Assembly: GCA_002319075.1 (NCBI GenBank)
Contig: NVQB01000001.1
Span: 4,712,001-4,776,000 of the forward strand
Origin: Sphingobacteriaceae bacterium
Lineage (GTDB): Bacteria > Bacteroidota > Bacteroidia > B-17B0 > Aurantibacillaceae
DNA: 64,000 bases
Reading direction: 5' to 3'
The position numbers were made by a program, and so were the translations under genes. The notes below the pieces were generated by a model, which saw only the letters and a list, made by a program, of their open reading frames with translations, made no database searches and was not told where the DNA came from. Below, piece after piece: positions 17,148-24,105 of this stretch. Each line of letters begins with the position of its first letter. Within the stretch, counting starts at the first letter, position 1.

Positions 17148-19173
17148 GCTTATATGTTTTTTTATGTTTTTGGTTGCGACGTGTTGGTCGCAAACTGATA
17201 GTACTACCTTAAAAACGGCTGGTGGTAAGTCTTTAAAACGCCTGGGAAAAAGCGCTTTAAAGCAGAATGATCCCAGCTCTGCCATCATTTTTCTGGAGGC
17301 CTACGTGGCAAAAAATAAAAAAGATGCCGAAGCCCAGGCTTTACTCGGAAAAGCTTACATGGAAATTCGTGACTACGACCGTGCTCAGCACATGTTTTTG
17401 AAGGCTTACACCACCGACAAAGCAAAGGCTCCAGAAGCCTTGTATTATCATGCTTTGATGATGAAATCGAATGCCCAATACGATAGCGCGAGAATGAATT
17501 TTCAAAAGTTTAAAAAAGAATACAAAGGAGACAATAAAAAATTAAAAAAATTGGCGACGCGTGAAATCGTTTTTTGCGATTCGGTTGTAAGAATTATTGG
17601 TTCAGAATTTAAAATTGTTATCCAACATCTTGATACTTCTATAAATAAAATAAATACAGAGGGCGCTCCTGTAAACTTTGATGACGATAAGCTTGTTTTT
17701 ACCTCTCTGCGTACAGAAAAAGAAGAGTATCTCATCGAAGACGATACGGCGGCGGCGATTAAAAGAAAACTTTATTTTGCGAAAAGAGTAAATGACAATT
17801 GGCAGTTTGGCAGTGAATACGCTTCCAATCTTAACGACCCGGATTTTAATACAGGAAACGCCAGTTTTAGTCCCGACAGGCAACGAATTTATTTTACACG
17901 GTGCAAATTAAATATTATGGAAAAAATGGTCTGTGCCATTTATGTTTCTGAAAAAAGTGGTGATGGATGGACTGAGCCAGTGAAACTTCCTAAAGAAATT
18001 AATAATCCGAAATATACGTCTACCATGCCGGCGGTAACCATCGATCCTGTAAAAGGAAATGATGTTATTTATTATGTAAGTAACAACAAGGAGGGCAGGG
18101 GAGGTCTGGACATCTGGTACACGGTTTATGATAAGAAAAATAAAAAATACAAAGCCCCTAAAAACGCGGGATCCAAAATAAATACTTCGCAGGATGAGAT
18201 CAGTCCTTTCTTCGATACAGAAACGCGTACACTTTATTTCAGTTCTAATGGACTAGGTGGACTAGGCGGTTACGATATTTTTAGAAGTAAAGGAGACGGT
18301 AAAAGATTTACAGGCAGCGAAAATATTGGTCAGCCTATTAACACTGGCGCTGACGATATTTTTTATACGATTTCTACCAATAGGGGTGAAGGTTTTTTTG
18401 TGAGTAACCGCAAAGGGGGGAACGCTTTAAAAAATAAAACCTGTTGCGACGATATTTATTTTTATAAACACGCTGAGTACGTTCGTTTATTTGTTGCAGG
18501 AAACATAAGTAATATTTTAGATAAGAGCGATGCTGTTAAAAACGCGACCATAGAATTGTATATTAAAGATAAAAAAACAAACGAAAAATTTCTTGTAAAG
18601 ACAATAAACACGGATGATCTGGGAAATTACAGAACCGCAGTAGATGCCGGTCAGGAATATTTCCTTGTGGTGAAAAAAGATGATTTTCTGGGAACCAGCG
18701 AAGACGTATCTACAGTAGGTATTACAAATTCGAAAGATATTATCAGAGATTTACAAATGATTGAGAAACCGAAAGAGCCGGTTAATATTCCAAATATTCT
18801 TTATGAGTTCGATAAATCTAATTTGTTGCAGGAAAGTAAATCTGCTTTAGATGCTACTATATTAAAAACAATGCTATTAAATCCGGAAATTATCGTCGAG
18901 ATTCAGTCTCATACCGACAATAAAGGAAGTGACGCCTATAACCAGAAACTCTCTCAAAAACGGGCAGAGAGCGTTGTATCCTACTTGATTAGTAAGGGTA
19001 TTGATGCTAAGCGTTTAAGAGCTAAAGGATTTGGCGAGAGTTCTCCCATCGCTCCAAACGAAAAACCAGATGGCAGCGACAACCCAGAAGGCCGGTCAAA
19101 AAACAGACGTACAGATTTTAAAATTGTCGGTGTTGTGGATGCTGAAATTATCAATTATTCTAACGAGGAGTAA
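17134..19173 (+). CDS. OmpA-family protein with TPR and PD40 repeats
   Basis: A 679-residue exported protein. A signal peptide (to about residue 20) is followed by TPR-like helices (about 30-130), WD40/PD40 beta-propeller repeats (about 150-440, SPDRQRIYFT, LYFSSNGLGGLGGYDIF), a carboxypeptidase-regulatory-like domain (about 455-530) and a peptidoglycan-binding OmpA C-terminus (SHTDNKGS, LSQKRAESVVSYL, GFGESSP, NRRTDFKI). It probably links the surface complex to the cell wall. GTG 17134 is the chosen start, overlapping porP/sprF by 14 nt, so translational coupling is likely. Such PD40-OmpA proteins commonly accompany PorP/SprF in T9SS loci. Confidence 0.9.
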   Translation: MRDIRLICFFMFLVATCWSQTDSTTLKTAGGKSLKRLGKSALKQNDPSSAIIFLEAYVAKNKKDAEAQALLGKAYMEIRDYDRAQHMFLKAYTTDKAKAPEALYYHALMMKSNAQYDSARMNFQKFKKEYKGDNKKLKKLATREIVFCDSVVRIIGSEFKIVIQHLDTSINKINTEGAPVNFDDDKLVFTSLRTEKEEYLIEDDTAAAIKRKLYFAKRVNDNWQFGSEYASNLNDPDFNTGNASFSPDRQRIYFTRCKLNIMEKMVCAIYVSEKSGDGWTEPVKLPKEINNPKYTSTMPAVTIDPVKGNDVIYYVSNNKEGRGGLDIWYTVYDKKNKKYKAPKNAGSKINTSQDEISPFFDTETRTLYFSSNGLGGLGGYDIFRSKGDGKRFTGSENIGQPINTGADDIFYTISTNRGEGFFVSNRKGGNALKNKTCCDDIYFYKHAEYVRLFVAGNISNILDKSDAVKNATIELYIKDKKTNEKFLVKTINTDDLGNYRTAVDAGQEYFLVVKKDDFLGTSEDVSTVGITNSKDIIRDLQMIEKPKEPVNIPNILYEFDKSNLLQESKSALDATILKTMLLNPEIIVEIQSHTDNKGSDAYNQKLSQKRAESVVSYLISKGIDAKRLRAKGFGESSPIAPNEKPDGSDNPEGRSKNRRTDFKIVGVVDAEIINYSNEE

Positions 19174-19400
19174 TCGCGCATTCGCATATCTGTAAATCTT
19201 TTGTCGGGTAAAAATTCTCTTTCTAGTATACTTTCAGTAGGGATGCGTTGGTTAATTTTTGTTGAAGGAGTTTAAAAAGCACTCGTTTTAATGTATAAAT
19301 GCTCAGCCTTATTTGACGGTTCAAAAAGGTTAGGTTATTCTATTTTTAGCGGGTAAAACAAAACGCGACTAATTAAGTCAAACAGTGGCGATATTGAAGA

Positions 19401-19490
19401 GAGAATGGGTGAGAGCTTACGCACACTGATTTCAAAATCGTGGGTGTTATAGATGCAGAGCTTATTTACGATGAAAATGGAGATCAATAG
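19401..19490 (+). pseudogene. Decayed tail of a second OmpA-family gene
   Basis: From 19428 the plus strand reads DFKIVGVIDAELIY and then DENGDQ to a TAG at 19488-19490. This matches the end of the OmpA protein just upstream (DFKIVGVVDAEII). The nucleotide differences are mostly at codon third positions, so the fragment diverged while still coding. Immediately upstream the frame is broken: an RRT-equivalent is offset, and a TGA lies in the competing frame. The rest of 19174-19400 shows no other gene. The tail overlaps the last codons of the minus-strand peroxidase gene. Confidence 0.65.
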
Positions 19491-20536
19491 TTCACTCCTG
19501 GATCTGCAAATCTTCTATCGTATAAAAATTCTTTGTCTGTAAGCGTCATTAAAAAAGCGAGAAGATCTTTCTTTTCTGTCTCATTTAGTGTTCCTATTTT
19601 TAAAAGGGAAAGATCTGCAGATTTCTCAAAATTTTTTGGACTGGAATAGTAGTTCACTACTTCTCTTAAATTCCTGAACCGCCCGTCGTGCATGTAAGGA
19701 TAGGTCATCGCAATGTTTCTTAAACCGGGTACTTTAAAACAATTTTTATCTTTTTCCACACCAGTAATTTTAAAGCGTCCGGAGTCTTTGAGTGATGTAT
19801 CTGTTTTTATGCCGTTGTTTCTGTAACTATTGTCTGTAAACAGCGGCTCTGTATGACAATTAGCGCACTTTGAGCGGAAGAGTTTTAATCCCTGTAATTC
19901 AGCTTTTGAAAAGGTATCCTGATGGTTTAAAAATTTATCGTAGCGGGAATTTGAACTAACCATAAGTCCTGTAAATTGTGCGAGAGATTTCAGAAGACGT
20001 TCAGAATTAATGATTGTATCGTGGTAGGCTTTTTTAAATAACTGTGCGTAAGTGGAATCCCTTTTTAGTTTTAAGAGAACATTGCTCAATGTTTCGTCCA
20101 TTTCAAGGGGATTTGTAATAGGATTTAAAGGCTGAACTTCTAAATTATTTACGCCGCCATCCCACATATAACTGTCTTGCCAGATCAGGTTTTGTAATGC
20201 TGGAATATTTCTTGTCCCTATGCGTCCATTAATGCCATGACTTAAGCGGTGATCAATGTGCGCAAATGCTGCAATACGCTGATGACACGAAGAACAGCTA
20301 ATGGAATTGTCTTTTGAAAGTATGTTGTCGTAAAATAATCTCCGCCCCAATATAAAAACATCGGGACTCAATTTATTTTTAGCAAAGGTATACTTAGGTT
20401 TAGGAAATCCTTTTGGTATTTTTAATTCAACATCCTTCGCTGTTATATTGAAAAAGGGATTGTCATTCGTAAAGCTTACAAAGAACAAGCAAAGCAGGAG
20501 AAGTGTAAAAGAGAAATATGTAATTTTAATTCTCAT
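19484..20536 (-). CDS. MbnH-like di-haem cytochrome c peroxidase (MauG family)
   Basis: A 350-residue exported protein with signal peptide (about 1-24) and two c-type haem motifs, CSSCH (81-85) and CANCH (224-228). MauG/CcpA-family landmarks also appear: FYDNILSKDNSISC, GTRNIPALQN, MWDGG, and VPGLRNIAMTYPYMHDGRF near the C-terminus. Family members reduce peroxide or use it to oxidise Trp of a partner protein. In methanotrophs MbnH converts a Trp of MbnP to kynurenine. Here the gene start overlaps the end of the MbnP-like gene by 11 nt, which supports an MbnH role over a general peroxidase. It is the last gene of the six-gene minus-strand run. Confidence 0.85.
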   Translation of the reverse strand: MRIKITYFSFTLLLLCLFFVSFTNDNPFFNITAKDVELKIPKGFPKPKYTFAKNKLSPDVFILGRRLFYDNILSKDNSISCSSCHQRIAAFAHIDHRLSHGINGRIGTRNIPALQNLIWQDSYMWDGGVNNLEVQPLNPITNPLEMDETLSNVLLKLKRDSTYAQLFKKAYHDTIINSERLLKSLAQFTGLMVSSNSRYDKFLNHQDTFSKAELQGLKLFRSKCANCHTEPLFTDNSYRNNGIKTDTSLKDSGRFKITGVEKDKNCFKVPGLRNIAMTYPYMHDGRFRNLREVVNYYSSPKNFEKSADLSLLKIGTLNETEKKDLLAFLMTLTDKEFLYDRRFADPGVNY

Positions 20537-21293
20537 GCTTCGAAGTCAAAAGTTTGAACATCTCTTTGTAATTGTCTGCAATGCCGGGAGCGTTATGAAA
20601 GTCTGTTACAGAAGGAAGTTTTTCAAAATCGACTGGAGTGTTGCTCATTAAAACTTTTAACACGTCTGCTTCTAAATAAAGTGATTGCCGCGAATCTTTC
20701 TCAGTGAATTTTAGATCTTTTAGCGGAAGGTAAATTTTACGTATGCAGTTATTTGCGTTTTTATAGCCACCAATATGGTATTCCAGAATATGTGCGGGCA
20801 GGGGCGAAACAGGAGAGCTTCCTTCCAGTTTTAAAAAAATGTAGCCGCTATTCCAGGCCCAGAACATAGCATTAACAGGGTCTAAAGCGCCTGACTGGGC
20901 ACCACTGCAATTATGCAAACTGTCTACTCCAAGTATAAAACTTAAAGAAGTAAAATTCCCAAAAGGAATGTTTTCAAGGATCAGATGTTTTGATTGCTGC
21001 TCGTCTTCGTTTACTAAAAAATACAGGTCTGATTGAAAAACTTTACCGTTGTCCTGCATTAATTGAAATTGTCCGAGATAATATTTGAACTTGCTAATAG
21101 TAAAAGTTTGATGAAGTGTGTTGGTATAACTCGTCGAGTCTAGCTTTAAGGGAAGAGATCCAACAACATGTGAAATAGCGAGTTCTAGTTGCCCCTTATT
21201 TTGAGCACTTAAAAAGAAAGAAAAGCCGGATAAGATTACCAAGTAGATCACTCGTAGCAAGGAGCCTGACCCCATTTTTACCCGGCTTTTCAC
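20526..21293 (-). CDS. MbnP-like copper-binding protein
   Basis: A 255-residue exported protein matching the MbnP-like domain. Seen are strands ISKFKYYLGQFQL (about 66-78), YFLVNEDEQ, SFILGVDSLHNCSG (118-131) and the signature AMFWAWNSGYIFLKLEG (142-158) with Trp145 and Trp147. In characterised MbnP, a Trp oxidised to kynurenine by MbnH contributes to copper binding; which Trp would be modified here I cannot say. The start is GTG 21293 (KSRVK n-region) or ATG 21275; both keep the signal peptide ending LSAQ. It follows the YHYH gene by 3 nt and overlaps the peroxidase gene by 11 nt. Confidence 0.82.
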   Translation of the reverse strand: MKSRVKMGSGSLLRVIYLVILSGFSFFLSAQNKGQLELAISHVVGSLPLKLDSTSYTNTLHQTFTISKFKYYLGQFQLMQDNGKVFQSDLYFLVNEDEQQSKHLILENIPFGNFTSLSFILGVDSLHNCSGAQSGALDPVNAMFWAWNSGYIFLKLEGSSPVSPLPAHILEYHIGGYKNANNCIRKIYLPLKDLKFTEKDSRQSLYLEADVLKVLMSNTPVDFEKLPSVTDFHNAPGIADNYKEMFKLLTSKHEN

Positions 21294-21296
21294 TAG

Positions 21297-22514
21297 TTAT
21301 TTTTTAATGATTTTCTGAGTGATTTTGTCTTTGCCTGCCTCCATAACCAAAGAATAAACTCCCTGTGGAAGATCTGTCATGTCAAGTGTGTAAGCGATAC
21401 TTGGCTGTAAATATTCCATTGTTTTAACGAGTTTGCCGCTAACATCATACAAGTTTCCTTTTACATTGTTTTTACTTTGCTCATCCATATAAATAAAAAC
21501 ATAATCCTGGGTTGGATTCGGCATCATCTTAAATTTAATAGTACTTAATGGATTTTCTTTTAAGCCGGTTGCAAGAGGACTATAAACAGTAGTTGATTCC
21601 GTAATAGTATTGTGTCCTCCCGGATTGTTTGGTCCAGCGGCTATGTTACCACTTTGCACCACTCCGTAATAGGTTCCGAAAAGTGTATAAGGAAATACCG
21701 GGTTCAGGTTCGCGTCTATTGTAACGAAGTACGCATAAGTCCCATTCGGATATTCAGGTGTTTTACAAAACCTTCCGTTTCTGAAATCAAGGTCTCCTGA
21801 AGCTGCAGTGAAAATATGATCTTCAATAAAACAGCCTGCAGGATAAGTAGTGTTTACTGCAGGTCCGTTAACACGGGTTGTTGCTGTCGAAACCGAATAA
21901 CTGCTTACCATACGTTTAATTCCGCCTGTACCATCTGTATTTGCATACCCATAGGCGCCATAAACAGGAAAACCGTCAAAAGCATAACCGATAATTGGAG
22001 AATGTTTTGTATTATCATTCACATCGTATAAACACTTAGGACTCACATGATGATGGTATTCGCCCTGTTGTTGTGCATGACCCAAGCAATTATCGAAGCT
22101 CGGCTCTTCAAAATAATAGGCATTTCTATTCCAAACACCAGCATTGTTATAAGATTGAGCGTCGGACACATTAAAAATGCTCACGCCATTACTAAAAACG
22201 CCAATGTGCCCATTTCCAATGGCAGTTGCGGTACCTGTGTTTTGTTGTGGATTGCGCGTTATTTTAAAAACGAAATTCTGGTTACTTGCCACATTTGGAT
22301 TAGACCAGGGACCAATGGCATAACCCGGAATGCAGGTACAACTCACATAAACGTCGTTGCTTGAGTACTGCACGGTTTGCACGTTGGAAAGAATACCAGC
22401 ATAACCCGTAGCGTTAGTTGTGTTACGGATCCAGGAACTGATTTCTGGACCTACCTGTGCCTGTGCGGTGAATGCCGCTGAAAATGCGACTGCTAAAAAT
22501 TTTGTTTTATTCAT
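21297..22514 (-). CDS. YHYH-domain protein with T9SS type A sorting domain
   Basis: A 405-residue exported protein. The ATG at 22514 gives the signal peptide MNKTKFLAVAFSAAFTAQAQ; the frame remains open upstream to 22631 but that would overlap the preceding gene. The YHYH-domain features are GHAQQQGEYHHHVSPKC, HSPIIGYAFDGFPVYGAYGY and a later NGTYAYFVT, so the first motif reads YHHH and the second YAYF instead of YHYH. The last 75 residues are a type A T9SS sorting domain (MMPNPTQDYVFIYM, LYDVSGKLV, LPQGVYSLVM). It is therefore secreted and probably surface-bound. The domain's function is unknown; a metal or redox link is inferred from the MbnP/MbnH neighbours. Confidence 0.85.
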   Translation of the reverse strand: MNKTKFLAVAFSAAFTAQAQVGPEISSWIRNTTNATGYAGILSNVQTVQYSSNDVYVSCTCIPGYAIGPWSNPNVASNQNFVFKITRNPQQNTGTATAIGNGHIGVFSNGVSIFNVSDAQSYNNAGVWNRNAYYFEEPSFDNCLGHAQQQGEYHHHVSPKCLYDVNDNTKHSPIIGYAFDGFPVYGAYGYANTDGTGGIKRMVSSYSVSTATTRVNGPAVNTTYPAGCFIEDHIFTAASGDLDFRNGRFCKTPEYPNGTYAYFVTIDANLNPVFPYTLFGTYYGVVQSGNIAAGPNNPGGHNTITESTTVYSPLATGLKENPLSTIKFKMMPNPTQDYVFIYMDEQSKNNVKGNLYDVSGKLVKTMEYLQPSIAYTLDMTDLPQGVYSLVMEAGKDKITQKIIKK

Positions 22515-22587
22515 GTGTGTTAGTTTATTTTTGACTGTTGTTTGTTTAGATGTTCTTTTAAAATAAAACTTGCGCGCTTCTGAAAAT

Positions 22588-23058
22588 TTATTTGGGTGGA
22601 CCATTGTGAGCAAATAAAGCTGCAAGATCATCTGCTAGTAAATTGAATTTTTCAAGTTGATCTTTTTTGCAAAGGGCTTTAATTTCGAGAAAGTGATTAA
22701 AATTTACATGATCAATCGCTTTTTGGTTTAAGGCAATGAGGTTCATTAATGAGTCGGATTTTTTCATATACTCTGGCTCCTTTAAAAGAGAAAAAAGTTG
22801 CTGATGAAGTGCGCGCGAGGCTTGTTCTAATTTGCGACTATTGCGACGGTGCGCGTCGATGGTGATTTGGTAAGCTTTCTGTTGCGCCGCGTCATAGCCA
22901 AGACGGTCAATAATAATTTGTTTTGGTCCTTCGCCTCGTGGTGGCCTCCCGAAATTTTCGTGTCTGGCCGTTTTGCTGAATAAAACGAATGCAAGGGTAG
23001 CCAGGTTTACTAGCACTAAGATCGTCACTGTTAGGATTATTAATTTTGAGCGCTTCAT
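22588..23058 (-). CDS. CnrX/Spy-like periplasmic heavy-metal sensor
   Basis: A 156-residue protein with one N-terminal membrane segment (about 6-27) and a helical periplasmic part of the Spy/CpxP/CnrX type. Seen are RPPRGEGPKQ, a long helix with AHRRNSRKLEQASRALHQQLFSLL, and the Bacteroidota-typical HVNFNHFLEIKALCKKDQLEKF, with His and Cys available for metal. In CnrYXH-type systems such a protein senses metal and controls an anti-sigma/sigma pair. It starts 1 nt after the anti-sigma stop, exactly that arrangement. The metal is unknown; copper is suggested by the MbnP/MbnH genes downstream. Confidence 0.82.
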   Translation of the reverse strand: MKRSKLIILTVTILVLVNLATLAFVLFSKTARHENFGRPPRGEGPKQIIIDRLGYDAAQQKAYQITIDAHRRNSRKLEQASRALHQQLFSLLKEPEYMKKSDSLMNLIALNQKAIDHVNFNHFLEIKALCKKDQLEKFNLLADDLAALFAHNGPPK

Positions 23059-23059
23059 T

Positions 23060-23350
23060 TTAATTGTAATTAATGCTGTTTGTATTCATTAATTGTAAAT
23101 CGTGCGATAAAGGTTCTAGTCCGCTGTTAGTTGTGCCAAAACCGGATATGCTGATAACGAGCAGATTTATACAAAGCAGCAAAAGCAGCGTTGCTCCTGC
23201 AAGCCAGGCCAGGCGGGTGGGAATGGATTCCTTTTCCTCACTCTGAAGTCTGTTTAAGATTTTAGAATACAAATAAGGGCTCGCCTCAGCCGGACGTATA
23301 CGCTCCAGGCTATTTTCGGTTTCGTTTATCCACTTTTCTTTTGCGTTCAT
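23060..23350 (-). CDS. Small membrane anti-sigma factor (probable)
   Basis: A 96-residue protein with a cytosolic N-terminal segment of about 45 residues (NETENSLERIRPAEASPYLYSKILNRLQ), one transmembrane helix (about 47-70) and a short periplasmic tail. There is no clear zinc-binding anti-sigma motif. Assignment rests on size, topology and position: 35 nt after the ECF sigma gene and 1 nt before the CnrX-like sensor. CnrY-type anti-sigma factors have the same build. The sequence alone is not diagnostic. Confidence 0.68.
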   Translation of the reverse strand: MNAKEKWINETENSLERIRPAEASPYLYSKILNRLQSEEKESIPTRLAWLAGATLLLLLCINLLVISISGFGTTNSGLEPLSHDLQLMNTNSINYN

Positions 23351-23385
23351 ATACTATTAGATGTTTAATAATTTAAAAACTTGCG

Positions 23386-23997
23386 CTATTTTTCATTTTC
23401 TTCGTAATAATTTTTCAAAAGCCCTTGCAGTTTTTGTTTTGCCCTGAACATAAGAGATTCTACAGAACTTAGTGAAATATTCATAACACCGGCTATTTCT
23501 GCATAACTCAAATCTTCGAGCTTATGCAAGATAAAAGCTGTTTTTTGATTTTCAGAAAGCTGGTCGATTGCCTTAAATAAAATAACAGCTCTTTCTTTAT
23601 TTTCGAGCCTCACTCTCGGATGATAAAAATCAGAAACAGGCAATTTCATTTCTTCACCTTGATTAGTGAAGAGAGACTGTAAGAACGCAAATCTTTTTTT
23701 TCGTTTTTTTCGTCTTAAAAAATCAAGCGCTGTGGTAACTGTAACACGATAAACCCAGGTGGATAAAGAAGATTCGCCTTTAAAGCGCTTAATGGATCTG
23801 TAAATAAGAATAAAGACTTCCTGACTAAGATCCTCCGCATCTTCAGTGTTTTGAACAATTCCAAGACAGGTATTGTAAACCTTGGTTTGAAACTCTTTTA
23901 CAAAAGATTCGAAAGCAAACGAATCACCCGATTTTAGAAGCGCTATTTTTTCCGACTCTGTCAAAATTATTAAGCAATGATAAACTTCTTTATGCAA
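23386..23997 (-). CDS. ECF-type RNA polymerase sigma factor
   Basis: A 203-residue sigma-70-family protein with region 2 (FVKEFQTKVYNTCLGIVQNTEDAEDLSQEVFILIYRSI, STWVYRVTVTTALDFLRRKKRKKR) and region 4 (LSENQKTAFILHKLEDLSYAEIAGVMNISLSSVESLMFRAKQKL). There is no region 1 or 3, as expected for an ECF factor. The start is uncertain: TTG at 23997 gives 203 residues, and TTG at 23964 (LTESEKIALL) would give a more typical N-terminus. No ATG is in frame. It is the first gene of a minus-strand run with anti-sigma, sensor and three exported metal/redox proteins, and probably directs their transcription. Confidence 0.9.
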   Translation of the reverse strand: MHKEVYHCLIILTESEKIALLKSGDSFAFESFVKEFQTKVYNTCLGIVQNTEDAEDLSQEVFILIYRSIKRFKGESSLSTWVYRVTVTTALDFLRRKKRKKRFAFLQSLFTNQGEEMKLPVSDFYHPRVRLENKERAVILFKAIDQLSENQKTAFILHKLEDLSYAEIAGVMNISLSSVESLMFRAKQKLQGLLKNYYEENEK

Positions 23998-24105
23998 GGA
24001 AAAAAGAAGTAACGCTTTATTTCACCTCATTTTTTGAGTGTTTGTTTTCTTCATCGCATTGTAGTATTTTCGCGCGTTCCATTTATTTAAAGACGCACAC
24101 ATTTT

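Noticed and set aside
22515-22631. N-terminal extension of the YHYH gene
   Set aside because: It overlaps the sensor gene, and a clean signal peptide begins at 22514.
19484-23997. Methanobactin biosynthesis cluster
   Set aside because: Only MbnP/MbnH-like genes are present; no precursor peptide or MbnB/MbnC-like gene is seen nearby.
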